NCBI GenBank assembly: GCA_002320005.1
Contig: DCJK01000038.1
Coordinates: forward strand, 15,038-79,037
Direction of reading: 5' to 3'
Source of the DNA: Firmicutes bacterium UBA1702
Lineage (GTDB): Bacteria; Bacillota; Clostridia; Peptostreptococcales; Anaerovoracaceae
DNA length: 64,000 bases
The notes beneath the pieces are model-generated. The model ran no database searches and was not told where the DNA came from. It saw only the letters and a list, made by a program, of their open reading frames with translations. The translations under genes and the position numbers were made by a program. Below are positions 25,004 through 33,316 of this stretch, one piece after another (the stretch's first letter is position 1; every line of letters starts with the position of its first letter).

Positions 25004-25122
25004 CTATTTAACTATAATATGAACTGTAATTCTAAGTTCCTCTATTTCCGATTCATCACCTCCGCAAGCTGCAAGTCCAAAGCATAACATAACTGAGGTA
25101 ATCAATGTGATGATTTCTTCAT
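25004..25122 (-). pseudogene. Decayed lipoprotein gene remnant
   Basis: ATG 25122 behind AAGGA reads MKK, then is out of frame by one base. The shifted frame reads IITLITSVMLCFGLAACGGD, a clear lipoprotein signal with lipobox LAAC, and ends at a stop 20 residues later. One lost A in the run AAGAAATC explains the shift. Both the frameshift and the early end mark a dead fragment. Confidence 0.6.
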
Positions 25123-25183
25123 TTCCTTCTTAAATACGCAACATATAGCTAAACTAGAAGATAATAGTTTAAATAAAAAAGTG

Positions 25184-25444
25184 TTAATCTATACGTTCGA
25201 AGACTAAATTACATACAGTTCTGTCTCCCCCACCGAGACCAGTAGATCCCGCAGTTGACTGGGCAAATGTATGCAGTCTGTAACCAAGTGCCCATTGCTC
25301 ATTACATAAATCTTCAATTTCTTTAAAATTCTTCGACCCTTTTCCAACAAATTTCTCACGAAGAACAACCTGCATTACTTTATATTTACCTGTTCCATTG
25401 TTAATTTTTCCAACTTCATCGTTGAAAGCATCCATGATTCCCAT
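25184..25444 (-). CDS. DUF4177-like small protein
   Basis: The 86-residue product has a central YKVMQVVLREKFVGKGSKNF followed by IEDLCNEQWALGYRLHTF. This resembles DUF4177 (EIE-LNE-GAEGWELV type) proteins of unknown function. It starts behind GGAG and has a good sigma-A promoter upstream (25483-25511). It belongs to the cargo between the YdbC-like and RadC genes. Confidence 0.7.
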   Translation of the reverse strand: MGIMDAFNDEVGKINNGTGKYKVMQVVLREKFVGKGSKNFKEIEDLCNEQWALGYRLHTFAQSTAGSTGLGGGDRTVCNLVFERID

Positions 25445-25482
25445 AATTTGCTCCTTTCATATTACTAAAACTTTGTATGATA

Positions 25483-25511
25483 ATCTTATCACAATTATGC
25501 TTTTTATTCAA
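25483..25511 (-). promoter_or_regulatory. Sigma-A promoter for the DUF4177-like gene
   Basis: TTGAAT at 25511-25506, a 17-base spacer, then TAAGAT at 25488-25483 on the minus strand, 39 bp before the start codon. Confidence 0.6.
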
Positions 25512-25560
25512 TTTGACATTATTTTCTAACATACTTTTTCTTTATATCCAAAATTTCTCA

Positions 25561-25770
25561 TTAAGAAAGCTTCCTCTCCGGCATCTCCTCATCACAGCAT
25601 AAGATGCCAAATGCCTGTTTCATTACATAATAGAAATCATTTCTGTCTCCACCCATTTCATTCACGAGCTCTAAGACATCGTCCCTGTGAATTCCCCGTC
25701 TGCCATTTTTGTCTTCAAATCTGTTGACTGCCTCAATGAGAATCATTTCAAGTTCTTCCTTCTTTAGCAT
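25561..25770 (-). CDS. Small helical protein, unknown
   Basis: The product has 69 residues from ATG 25770 (MLKKEELEMILIEAVNRFED), chosen for the GGGGGG run upstream. Longer starts run into the preceding gene. It looks soluble and helical, with GIHRDDVLELVNEMGGDR in the middle. No family was recognised. It follows the nuclease-like gene by 46 bp and may be its partner. Confidence 0.6.
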   Translation of the reverse strand: MLKKEELEMILIEAVNRFEDKNGRRGIHRDDVLELVNEMGGDRNDFYYVMKQAFGILCCDEEMPERKLS

Positions 25771-25816
25771 GATTTTACCCCCCCTTTGTTCACAAAAATG
25801 AGAATAACAGATATAT

Positions 25817-26410
25817 CTATGCATCAAATAATTTACGTATTTTATCATAAATCTCACTGAACTCGCATTTTTCAGCGCCCATTTTTAATATGGATGCCAG
25901 TGAGGCACTCTTTTGTTCCGGCGCTTTGCTGTTGAGGACTTCAGTTTGCAAAATATAAAAATCCCACTGACTAATATCTAACGGATTTATCGTTTCCTGT
26001 TCTTTATGCTTGTGAACGCAGAAAACATACACGTCCGCCTGTCTGATTTTATCGGACGAATATGTATTTGTTTCACTGTCCCATCCGAGAGTAGGGCGAA
26101 TACCAAACACTATGTTGGACAGTTTATCCTGCTCCCAGGTCTGAATATAACCTGAAGTTTTAACTTCTATTGATATGCCTTCAGGTGTTATGAGGTCATA
26201 TTTATCCCAGTCAACTCTTGCTTTATCTGATATGCCAAGTGCACATGCAACTAGATATTCTGCAAATGCTCCTCTCTCAGCGTTGCCCATAATGTTTGAA
26301 TATGCCCATCTCCAGAAACTTAAGGTATCAGAAATCATGTTACCATTTTCGTCTATGATGCTTTCTTTACCTGTCATCATCTTGGATTCTATAGCAGGAT
26401 ACTTTGACAT
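25817..26410 (-). CDS. Putative PD-(D/E)XK nuclease-like cargo protein
   Basis: The 197-residue protein has an N-terminal WRWAYSNIMGNAERGAFAEY stretch. The segment YDLITPEGISIEVKTSGYIQ then fits the D...E-x-K core of restriction-type nucleases, with residues D, E and K in order near 73-85. Such small proteins are often annotated only as hypothetical. It sits in the YdbC-RadC cargo slot, whose second copy holds defence-like genes. ATG 26410 has GAAAGGAG upstream. A DNA-cutting function is inference from the motif. Confidence 0.6.
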   Translation of the reverse strand: MSKYPAIESKMMTGKESIIDENGNMISDTLSFWRWAYSNIMGNAERGAFAEYLVACALGISDKARVDWDKYDLITPEGISIEVKTSGYIQTWEQDKLSNIVFGIRPTLGWDSETNTYSSDKIRQADVYVFCVHKHKEQETINPLDISQWDFYILQTEVLNSKAPEQKSASLASILKMGAEKCEFSEIYDKIRKLFDA

Positions 26411-26585
26411 CGCTGTTCTCCTTTCAGTTATGCATCATATTGCACCCGTCATTATCATAACCGACAATGCAACAATTCTGCATGTTTTCTAATAATTGCT
26501 GCTTCTGAATAATTGATTTCCAAAGACTTATTGCCGAGGGTATGTAATCGTTTTAATCTAATTATTGTGCAAAACGGAATTTGTG

Positions 26586-26915
26586 TCACAAGCCTAAAAT
26601 GGTAAAGCAACGATATTCATCCCAAATAGTGTTTAACCATAATGATGCTTCTTCATATAATTCTTTGCTTTCTGCATCAGTTATTTGATGCCCAATCTCT
26701 GTCCATTGCTTCTTATTTATTTCTGTCACCCCGAAAGGAGCATATGTTGGGATAACACTTATTATGGCATCTTCAAAATCAGAGCATTCAAAAAGAATAT
26801 CATCCTCTAAAGAAATTGACTCTGGATGCCAAAATGTATTACCATCCCATTTTCCTTTATAGAATTCATAATAATTTGATCCTTTTCGCTCATGATCATA
26901 TACAAAGTACTTCAT
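26586..26915 (-). CDS. Cargo protein, unknown
   Basis: The 109-residue protein starts MKYFVYDHERKGSNYYEFYK and is rich in aromatic and acidic residues, a composition common among small immunity-like proteins. It starts 23 bp after the WG-repeat gene behind GGAG, so the two form an operon. No family was recognised. Confidence 0.65.
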   Translation of the reverse strand: MKYFVYDHERKGSNYYEFYKGKWDGNTFWHPESISLEDDILFECSDFEDAIISVIPTYAPFGVTEINKKQWTEIGHQITDAESKELYEEASLWLNTIWDEYRCFTILGL

Positions 26916-26938
26916 ATATTATCTCCACAAATTCCAAA

Positions 26939-27745
26939 TTAGAAAACAATAATGTCTTGACCGTCTTTATTCACTACGATTTTCGTTTTACCGTTCAGCT
27001 CACGTTGCTCATACTTTTCGTGGTAAGCAATCCACTTTTTTTCTTCCACAGAATAGATATAGATGAAATCCATTTCCTCTCCGGGTTCATGCTCATCGAA
27101 GCAAATACAGCCATCACTATAAAAGCATTCGTTGAACATATACCCATTATCAAAGTCAAAATCCATTGAGATAACGACTTGCTGGGTTGCGATATCAAAC
27201 ACAACATTATGACCATTATTCCAGCCACCTTCATGACAAAGAATAAATCTGTCAGTACCTTCGATATCAAATACTTCATCAAACCGGCATGGTACTATTT
27301 CCTTACCGGATTTGTCAATGATTCCCCATTGTTCATTATTGCACCAATAATATCCTGCCTCATTTATAATCCAATCTCCCTTGCATACAATGGCTCTGCC
27401 ATCAAAGAAAGACATAGCAAATACATATTGCGGAGGAATTACTTCGTTTCCATCAAGATCAATCCATCCCCACATTCCTGCCGTATCTGAAAACGTATGA
27501 TAATACTGAAGGTCAATTTCTCCTAATAAACTAACCATTATTAAGCCTTCCTGATATCCACCACAAGGATGATACAAAATGATTGGGGTATCTTTATACT
27601 TGTCAGGAAGCATAAGGGCTTCAGCCTTGTTCTCATCAATAAAATACAGATGTCCATCATTATTGATAGAACCGCAACCTATACCGTCATCTCCACTATC
27701 ACGGATAAAAACTCTATCATTTGCGGTTATTATTGTTTTCTTCAT
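26939..27745 (-). CDS. WG-repeat-like cargo protein
   Basis: The 268-residue acidic protein contains WG-repeat units such as MWGWIDLDGNEVIPPQY and QWGIIDKSGKEIVPCRFDEV. WG repeats are short beta units in proteins of mostly unknown role. ATG 27745 has AAGGAGG upstream. Its promoter region (27817-27842) shares a TATAAT-plus-dyad layout with two other cargo genes in the window. It is followed by the 109-residue gene. Confidence 0.75.
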   Translation of the reverse strand: MKKTIITANDRVFIRDSGDDGIGCGSINNDGHLYFIDENKAEALMLPDKYKDTPIILYHPCGGYQEGLIMVSLLGEIDLQYYHTFSDTAGMWGWIDLDGNEVIPPQYVFAMSFFDGRAIVCKGDWIINEAGYYWCNNEQWGIIDKSGKEIVPCRFDEVFDIEGTDRFILCHEGGWNNGHNVVFDIATQQVVISMDFDFDNGYMFNECFYSDGCICFDEHEPGEEMDFIYIYSVEEKKWIAYHEKYEQRELNGKTKIVVNKDGQDIIVF

Positions 27746-27816
27746 AACCAGCCTCCTTGTTCTTATAGAATACGGTCAACTGTCAGTGTCTGTTTTGCCC
27801 CTCAACGTCTCCCTGC

Positions 27817-27842
27817 AAATTCCAATTTGTACTTCCATTATA
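27817..27842 (-). promoter_or_regulatory. -10 box plus dyad upstream of WG-repeat gene
   Basis: TATAAT (27842-27837) is followed 8 bases later by the dyad AAATTGGAATTT (27828-27817) on the minus strand. The same pair occurs at 46557-46582 and 36021-36047. The dyad would sit near the transcription start, a good place for an operator. Confidence 0.5.
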
Positions 27843-27920
27843 ATCCCCCTTTCCAAATCAGACAACGCAAACTGTTTGGCACTTGTTGTCTGATGTAACG
27901 GCACCTTCCCGGTGCCTTTG

Positions 27921-28406
27921 TCATCTCTCCCGATCCCTTGCATGATGATCCGGCATCATGCCTTCCTTTTTCATGCTGAGCATTTCTCCTGTTTCACCGG
28001 CTACAATAATATGGTCCAGCATCCTGATATCCAGGATTTCCCCGCACTTCATGAGCCTTTCTGTAGTTGTTTTGTCTTCCTCAGAAGGATGGCAGTTACC
28101 GCTTGGATGATTGTGTATTGCGATAAACGCAGCCGCATTGCTTAAAATAGATGACTTGAACACTTCTCTTGGGGAGATGAGGGATGAATTTAGTGTGCCT
28201 ACACTGCAGATATTCAGGTTTATTATCTGTCCGCTTGTCTTAAGGTTGATGATAGCAAACACCTCACGGTCGTACTGTTTAAGCTCGTTTGCTACCGCAT
28301 TAAGAACATCTTCCGGCGTTTTTATCGGGTCTGCAGCATAGATAGACGGCTCCTTTACAAGCCGCACATTCACAACATCAATCCTGTTTTCTTTACTTCC
28401 TGCCAT
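27921..28406 (-). CDS. RadC-like JAB-domain protein
   Basis: The product has 161 residues from ATG 28406. The JAB metalloprotease-like motif is complete: IAIHNHPSGNCHPSEED, preceded by ICSVGTLNSSLISPREVF. RadC-type proteins are common on mobile elements; the function is not settled. The start overlaps the preceding 40-residue gene. A second, broken copy lies at 44769-45238. Confidence 0.88.
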   Translation of the reverse strand: MAGSKENRIDVVNVRLVKEPSIYAADPIKTPEDVLNAVANELKQYDREVFAIINLKTSGQIINLNICSVGTLNSSLISPREVFKSSILSNAAAFIAIHNHPSGNCHPSEEDKTTTERLMKCGEILDIRMLDHIIVAGETGEMLSMKKEGMMPDHHARDRER

Positions 28407-28515
28407 CTTCAAGCACCACCTTTATCTCAACTGATACAACTGTGCCTTCAGGCATGGTTTCAATGAAATCTCTAAGCTCTTCGGGTGTCATTTCTTTAGA
28501 AGTGGAATCTGTCAT
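28393..28515 (-). CDS. 40-residue ICE protein, unknown
   Basis: It starts at ATG 28515 (MTDSTSKEMTPEELRDFIET) behind GAGGTG and ends VSVEIKVVLEDGRK. Longer starts in this frame only add a lysine/arginine-rich shadow of the neighbouring gene. A homologue at 45225-45347 differs by a few residues, which supports it as a real gene. Confidence 0.72.
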   Translation of the reverse strand: MTDSTSKEMTPEELRDFIETMPEGTVVSVEIKVVLEDGRK

Positions 28516-28825
28516 GTTCCTGCACCTCACTTTCATCATCTTCCGCATTATCCTGCGCACCATCTTCCTCACAAGCTGCATCAGCAGACTCAGTCTCATT
28601 CGGCTTTTCCTTCTCAGTCTCATCTTCTGCAGCTGCAAGGTAGGCAATAGTTGATCTTGTTTTGATTGCATCCTGAAGTTCCGTGATTATATGAATCTCA
28701 GGAACTGTAATCTTTGGAACTGCAATTATCTCCTGAATTCCCATGGCAGTTATCTTCTTTTCAGTGTTTACTCCATGGTCAATCAGCTTATTCAGTGTGT
28801 TCAGCTTCTGTTTCTCTATCGGCAT
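28496..28825 (-). CDS. Acidic ICE protein, unknown
   Basis: The 109-residue protein has a well-ordered first half (MGIQEIIAVPKITVPEIHII) and a glutamate-rich second half. It overlaps the genes on both sides (38 and 20 bases). A partial copy at 45328-45582 keeps the first-half sequence, so the conserved part probably carries the function. No family was recognised. Confidence 0.7.
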   Translation of the reverse strand: MPIEKQKLNTLNKLIDHGVNTEKKITAMGIQEIIAVPKITVPEIHIITELQDAIKTRSTIAYLAAAEDETEKEKPNETESADAACEEDGAQDNAEDDESEVQEHDRFHF

Positions 28826-28946
28826 TCTTCTCTTCCTCCCTTTCCTTTAAGATTATGTGAAGGCAGTAGCCGCAGAAAGGGACTGCTTTGTTTCTGAACC
28901 TGCAGCCTTCCGGGCAGAGCCTTGTGTCATGTTTTGCCTTAGTCAT
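28788..28946 (-). CDS. Small cysteine-rich ICE protein
   Basis: The product has 52 residues from ATG 28946 behind AAGGAGG. Four cysteines in CPEGCRFRNKAVPFCGYC suggest a small zinc-binding knuckle, followed by a charged tail. It overlaps the neighbouring genes on both sides. Function is unknown. Confidence 0.68.
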   Translation of the reverse strand: MTKAKHDTRLCPEGCRFRNKAVPFCGYCLHIILKEREEEKNADRETEAEHTE

Positions 28947-29259
28947 TCTGCTCGCCTCCTTCCATAAGGTTCTCTCCGTATTCTGTAAAACAAAACCAGT
29001 TGGTGTGATCAAAGCTGCTCTTTGCAAGCTTTCCGGTTCTGATGATTCCGCTTTTTCTCAGCACTCTGACTGCATGCTTTACCATATCGATGGTGAGAAA
29101 TGGATTGTCCACCGTGATTCGCTTTGCCGAGCAGCGATACCAGGTCTTTCCCGCAAATTCCATTTCCTCAAGTTCGCTGTCTCCGGCATAAAGATATTCA
29201 GCCACGACAGCAGCATTAACGCCGAACTTCCCGGCAACGTTTCCTCTGAATGTGTACAT
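28939..29259 (-). CDS. Winged-helix-like ICE protein
   Basis: The product has 106 residues from ATG 29259 (MYTFRGNVAGKFGVNAAVVA), placed behind GGAGGAG. The pattern FLTIDMVKHAVRVLRKSGII, then a beta hairpin ending WFCFTEYG, looks like a winged helix as found in primosome and replication initiator proteins of such elements. DNA binding is inferred. It is the first of five overlapping small genes running to radC. Confidence 0.65.
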   Translation of the reverse strand: MYTFRGNVAGKFGVNAAVVAEYLYAGDSELEEMEFAGKTWYRCSAKRITVDNPFLTIDMVKHAVRVLRKSGIIRTGKLAKSSFDHTNWFCFTEYGENLMEGGEQND

Positions 29260-29282
29260 CAATTTCTCCTCCATTTAAAACA

Positions 29283-29309
29283 GGCCCGAGGGCGTTACGC
29301 TCTCAGGCC
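29283..29309 (-). terminator. Hairpin between adhesin and winged-helix gene
   Basis: GGCC/GGCC plus an inner GAGGGCG/CGCTCTC stem closes around TTA, followed on the minus strand by TGTTTTAAA. It is 12 bases beyond the adhesin stop and about 23 bases before the next start, so it can be read as terminator or leader. Confidence 0.5.
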
Positions 29310-29321
29310 GTAGTTAATTTA

Positions 29322-32300
29322 CTATTCAATATCATCGACGTTATCTTCTGCATTCTTTCTGCGGATCCTTACAGCCATTGCAAGTGCAGTAGCAAGTGAT
29401 GCAAGCGCGATTCCTGCGTATGCAAGAATGTTAGTGGTATCTCCTGTCTTCGGAATGCTGACAGGAGTCTCAGGCTTCTTTGGATAAGTGATGCTCTGAG
29501 CTTTGTCTTTGATATCAGCATGGGATGTGATCTCCACTCCATTGTGATAAAGATTCTCGAAGACTACGACTGTCTTTTCATCAAGCTCTCTTGAGTCAAG
29601 ATGGAATACAATATCTACAGTTCCGTTAGCTCCCTTAGGAACAAAGCTCTTCTCTGCAGTGACATATTCTCCCTTTACCTTAACAGGCTTTCCTGTTTCC
29701 TTATCCATCAGGATACCTTTAACTGTGTATTCCTTACCCGGAATTAGGTTGGTGTAGGTTACTGTATCGACAATCTTATCGAATCTTGAAAGAGTTCCCT
29801 TCCTTGAATCAGTCTTTGAATCCTTCGCAGAAGTCCTGATTGCAGACCAGTGAACTGACTGACCTTCGTCATCAATGTCTGCATGAACTGCAAGCTCGAT
29901 ATCCTCTGTGTAAAGGTTTTCAAATACTACGGTTGTTGTTCCTTCACGCAGTGTTGAATCAACAATAAAATTCATCTGAACCTCTCCTGATGACTTCTCA
30001 GGTGTAAAGGTCATCTCAGATGTGATTACCTCATTTCCGTTTACAAGAGGAGCATTCTTTGTCTTATCCATGAGAACACCTGTGAGTCTGTATTCTCTGC
30101 CCGGTTCAAGGTTTTCGTACTTAACTGTATCAATGACGATTACTTCCTTAGCTGTGTGTCCCTGATTGTCCTTTGTTTCACTGTCCATCGCAGTTGTTGA
30201 AATTTCAGGAAAATAGATGCTCTGGCCTTCATCCTCAATGTCGGCATGACATCCGACAAGGACTCCGTTTCTGTAGAGATCTTCGAATACTACAACTGTT
30301 TCACCTGCAAGAACTGTGGAATCAACTTCAAAGGTCATCTGAGCAGTACCGTCAGCACCTTCCGGTGTGAATTCGAAGCTGACAGTCACTTCCTGACCGT
30401 TTTGCTCGATCGGCTTTCCTGTAGCCTTGTTCATGAGAGTTCCTGTAAGAGTGTAGGTCTTTCCGGGGATTACATTTGAGTATGAAACAGTATCGATGAT
30501 GACTGCCTTCTCTGATCTTTCTCCCATATGTGAACCTGTTGCAACCGAATGCGCTTCAGTCTTAACATCAGGGAATGTGATGGTCTGGCCCCTGTCAGTG
30601 ATATCTGCATGAGCTGCAACCTTTGTTTTGTAGCGGTAAAGCTCTTCAAAGACTACAACTGTTTTGCCTGAAAGCTTAGTGCTGTCTACGGTAAAGGCGA
30701 TATCGATTGCGCCGTCATACTGCGCTGCAACAAAGGTTTTCTGAGAGGTTACTTCCCTGCCGTCAATGAGAAGAGGCATACCTGTGTCAGCATCCATAAG
30801 CTTTCCCTTAACAGTGTATTCCTTGCCCGGCTCAAGCTTTTCGTATCTGACGGTGTCTATAATGGTTGCTGTCTCTGAATACTCACCTTCGCTGTCTCCG
30901 GTTGCAGAATCTCTTGCAGTTGTTCCAATCTCCGGAATACCATCATTTCTCTGCTCCATATCGCAGTAGATGACCTTCACGGTCTGCTCTGCAGGAGAGA
31001 TTGTGATTTCCCTGTAGTTCTGTCCGTCGATGATGTGGTACTTGTAGTCAGGGATAGGTTCTCCTGTTTCTCTGTCAAAAGCACCGACTTCTTCCACTCT
31101 GTATTTTCCAAGAGGCAGCTTGTCTGATGATACTCTGCCTTTAATGTCAGTGATGAGATCATCCTGAACCACATCTCCCTTAGCGTAGAACTTTGTCACA
31201 GTATCACCTGAGCAGATATCTTCTGCAGCAACGATTCTGAACTTGATGTTTGCAAGGAGTTCCTCGTCCCTGTTGCCTGCGTTGTTGATATAGTCGCCGT
31301 ACTTTTCGATATTGATGATTCCCTTCTGAGGAGGGTCTGCTCTTGTATAGCTTATTTCCCCTTTTGCACAGTCCTCAGGGGTAATCTCAATGGCTTCCTT
31401 GTCTGAAACAAGATAGTAGCCTGTTGGAGCCTTTATCTCCTTAACAAAATATCTTCCCGGCTCAAGTGCCGGTGTCTTAGCTGTACCTGACGCATCGGTT
31501 GTCACAGTGCAGACAGCATTTCCTGATTCATCTGAAATCTCAAATACAACGTCTGCCTGAGGAATAACGTTTCCTGTCTCTGTGTCAACCTTCTTTATTC
31601 CGATTTCAGCAGAAACTGCTCCAAAGCTTACCTTGAAGCTTGCAGTGTCTGCCTTGTTTGTTGCAAAGAAGGCCATTGTCTGTGCTCCTGAGTCAGTAAT
31701 CTTGTAGGCTGTGTAGTCCAGAAGATTTCCTGTCAGCACCGGAGAAGAGTAGGTTGTGTTTGCCCTGTCAAGGTTATTTGTTGTCAGGTAGAAGCTGTTT
31801 CCGCCTTCAATCGTCACTTCGGTTCCGCCGCTGTAGGCTTTACCGTTCATATGAAGTGTCATGTCCGACGGTACGATATATTCAACATAGTTGTCCTCAT
31901 GCCCCTTGAGAGTGATAGTCTCGGACTTAAACTCAAGGTCTTCAGTCCATTCTGCTTTTGATGTTGATCCTGCGCCTGATGAGAATGAAATCTGTGAATC
32001 AAAGCCTGCAGGGTCATCAAGTGCCTTTACATAGGCATATGCCTTCTTGACCATTTCCTGATAGGATGCGTTTATCTTGGTGTCAGGCTGACCATTGGTC
32101 CAGCCCACAAAGGCGCCGGAGGAATCATATGCGTATGAAAGCAGCACGTGGCTCAGAAGATAAAAGTCAATGCCTGATGAATAGCTGCTGTATCCGTTAT
32201 TATTCAGCCAGCTTTGAAGTTTTTTCTGGCCGGGATAGCCATAGCAGTAATACATTGTCTGAGCTACCTTGCTTGAGTCAGACATTGCTGCAGCTTTTCT

Positions 32301-32573
32301 TGTTCCGGTTGACGGTGCAACCTTGTCAGGTTCCAGGCAGAAGGCAGGTCTTGTCTTGCCTCCGACTGTTACAGAGAACTTGTGTGCAAGTCCTGTTCCT
32401 CCGTAGCTGTAATTGCTGTCACTTCTTGAAAGTGAAACGCTTATTGTACTGTCCGCAGCAAAAGCAGGCTGTGCTCCTGCAAGCATTGCAACAGGCATTG
32501 ATGCTGCCACAATGAGAAAAGACATGATAAGCGTAAACAGCTTCTTTAGGGTAATTGATTTTTCTCTGGTCAT
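29322..32573 (-). CDS. VaFE-repeat, SpaA-like surface adhesin with sorting signal
   Basis: The protein has 1083 residues from ATG 32573 behind AAAGGA. A signal peptide (LFTLIMSFLIVAASMPVAML) leads into a thioester-type domain with RPAFCLEPDKVAPSTG. Cna-B/SpaA-type domains follow, with GRYFVKEIKAPTGYYLV and IPEIGTTARD boundaries. Four repeats of about 120 residues carry VVFE(E/D/N)LY and THADI-like ends. The C-terminus has IPKTGD, a membrane helix and a charged tail for sortase anchoring. Such proteins stiffen through internal isopeptide or ester bonds and may help mating contact. A leader hairpin precedes the gene. Confidence 0.93.
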   Translation of the reverse strand: MTREKSITLKKLFTLIMSFLIVAASMPVAMLAGAQPAFAADSTISVSLSRSDSNYSYGGTGLAHKFSVTVGGKTRPAFCLEPDKVAPSTGTRKAAAMSDSSKVAQTMYYCYGYPGQKKLQSWLNNNGYSSYSSGIDFYLLSHVLLSYAYDSSGAFVGWTNGQPDTKINASYQEMVKKAYAYVKALDDPAGFDSQISFSSGAGSTSKAEWTEDLEFKSETITLKGHEDNYVEYIVPSDMTLHMNGKAYSGGTEVTIEGGNSFYLTTNNLDRANTTYSSPVLTGNLLDYTAYKITDSGAQTMAFFATNKADTASFKVSFGAVSAEIGIKKVDTETGNVIPQADVVFEISDESGNAVCTVTTDASGTAKTPALEPGRYFVKEIKAPTGYYLVSDKEAIEITPEDCAKGEISYTRADPPQKGIINIEKYGDYINNAGNRDEELLANIKFRIVAAEDICSGDTVTKFYAKGDVVQDDLITDIKGRVSSDKLPLGKYRVEEVGAFDRETGEPIPDYKYHIIDGQNYREITISPAEQTVKVIYCDMEQRNDGIPEIGTTARDSATGDSEGEYSETATIIDTVRYEKLEPGKEYTVKGKLMDADTGMPLLIDGREVTSQKTFVAAQYDGAIDIAFTVDSTKLSGKTVVVFEELYRYKTKVAAHADITDRGQTITFPDVKTEAHSVATGSHMGERSEKAVIIDTVSYSNVIPGKTYTLTGTLMNKATGKPIEQNGQEVTVSFEFTPEGADGTAQMTFEVDSTVLAGETVVVFEDLYRNGVLVGCHADIEDEGQSIYFPEISTTAMDSETKDNQGHTAKEVIVIDTVKYENLEPGREYRLTGVLMDKTKNAPLVNGNEVITSEMTFTPEKSSGEVQMNFIVDSTLREGTTTVVFENLYTEDIELAVHADIDDEGQSVHWSAIRTSAKDSKTDSRKGTLSRFDKIVDTVTYTNLIPGKEYTVKGILMDKETGKPVKVKGEYVTAEKSFVPKGANGTVDIVFHLDSRELDEKTVVVFENLYHNGVEITSHADIKDKAQSITYPKKPETPVSIPKTGDTTNILAYAGIALASLATALAMAVRIRRKNAEDNVDDIE
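29480..30940 (-). repeat. Four tandem VaFE repeats in the adhesin gene
   Basis: Four units of about 360 bp each encode the same order: IDTV-Y-NL-PGKEYT, GILMDK-TGKP, then VVFENLY and HADI. The copies are diverged at DNA level, so they are old and probably under selection for protein form. Confidence 0.8.
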
Positions 32574-32601
32574 TTTGAATCCTTTCCGCAAAACTAAAAA
32601 A

Positions 32602-32635
32602 GACCCAGTTCATCGTCTTTCGATGTCTCTGAGTC
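32602..32635 (-). terminator. Leader hairpin with U-tract before adhesin gene
   Basis: GACCCAG/CTGAGTC and CATCG/CGATG form a two-part stem, followed by TTTTTTAGTTTT on the minus strand. The adhesin start is about 28 bases beyond. An AT-rich stretch with TATATAAG upstream could supply the promoter, making this a leader terminator. Confidence 0.6.
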
Positions 32636-32737
32636 TCGTCCTGCTTATTTAATTATTAGTATTAACTTATATATCTTACTCTTCTTACTTTTCGGTAAGT
32701 AATAGTAAGCCTATCAGGTAGGGGTATGGGGAAGGAC

Positions 32738-33202
32738 TTACGAAAGTACTCCTCCTGCACTTTCCTCCTCTTCTTCTGCCATCAGCCAGCTTGTAACAAG
32801 ATATTCATCGATGTCATCACTCTCGAAGAACTCCTCCATGAACATCTCGCACAGTTCAGGGAAATACCCGGCAATCTGCATTACCTCGTGTACTGCCTCT
32901 GCTGAAACCTTCAGCTTTGATGCAAGAAACACCGCATAAAGCAGTTCCATCGCCGGCCTCCCATCGTCCATTCCCTCCAGTCTTTCAAGACTGTTTAAGA
33001 TTTCATTTCTCTCGCCTGGGTCAAACACCTCCTCAGCTAACTGCACGAACCCTGATACAGCTGCGAAAACCATCGGTCTGATTTCATCAAAGACCAGTTC
33101 CAATGCTTTCTCAAGACTCATGCCTCCTGCTGCGTGTGGCTCAACATTTTCCGGAACCATCACATTGACATTAACTTCAAACATTTTCTTCTTCTCGTTC
33201 AT
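32738..33202 (-). CDS. Acidic ICE protein, unknown
   Basis: The 154-residue soluble protein begins MNEKKKMFEVNVNVMVPENV and ends in a glutamate-rich tail. It is helical, with several MEEFF/LEKALEL-type segments and no membrane part. AAAGGACTGGAA precedes ATG 33202. No family was recognised. It lies between the Par genes and the adhesin, behind a leader-type hairpin. Confidence 0.65.
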   Translation of the reverse strand: MNEKKKMFEVNVNVMVPENVEPHAAGGMSLEKALELVFDEIRPMVFAAVSGFVQLAEEVFDPGERNEILNSLERLEGMDDGRPAMELLYAVFLASKLKVSAEAVHEVMQIAGYFPELCEMFMEEFFESDDIDEYLVTSWLMAEEEEESAGGVLS

Positions 33203-33266
33203 TTCCAGTCCTTTCTGCCTTCTGGCTATACCTTAAGCTATGCACATGCGTGCTCCAATAAAAAAA

Positions 33267-33292
33267 GCCACACTCCGCTCGGGAAGCATGGC
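33267..33292 (-). terminator. Hairpin with long U-tract before the acidic gene
   Basis: GCCA/TGGC with an inner CTTCC/GGAG stem is followed by TTTTTTTATT on the minus strand. GTACATGCC overlaps its 5' side. It is 24 bases past the small gene's stop and about 65 bases before the next start codon. Confidence 0.65.
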
Positions 33293-33316
33293 ATGTACGG
33301 CATTAAGGATTCTTCT

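Noticed and set aside
29480..30940. Regular repeats as a CRISPR array
   Set aside because: The units are about 360 bp, in frame and diverged, and encode VaFE protein repeats.
32066..32515. Long plus-strand open frame opposite the adhesin gene
   Set aside because: It lacks a ribosome site, has shadow-like composition (Leu/Ser/Cys/Gln-rich), and lies entirely within a well-supported minus-strand gene.
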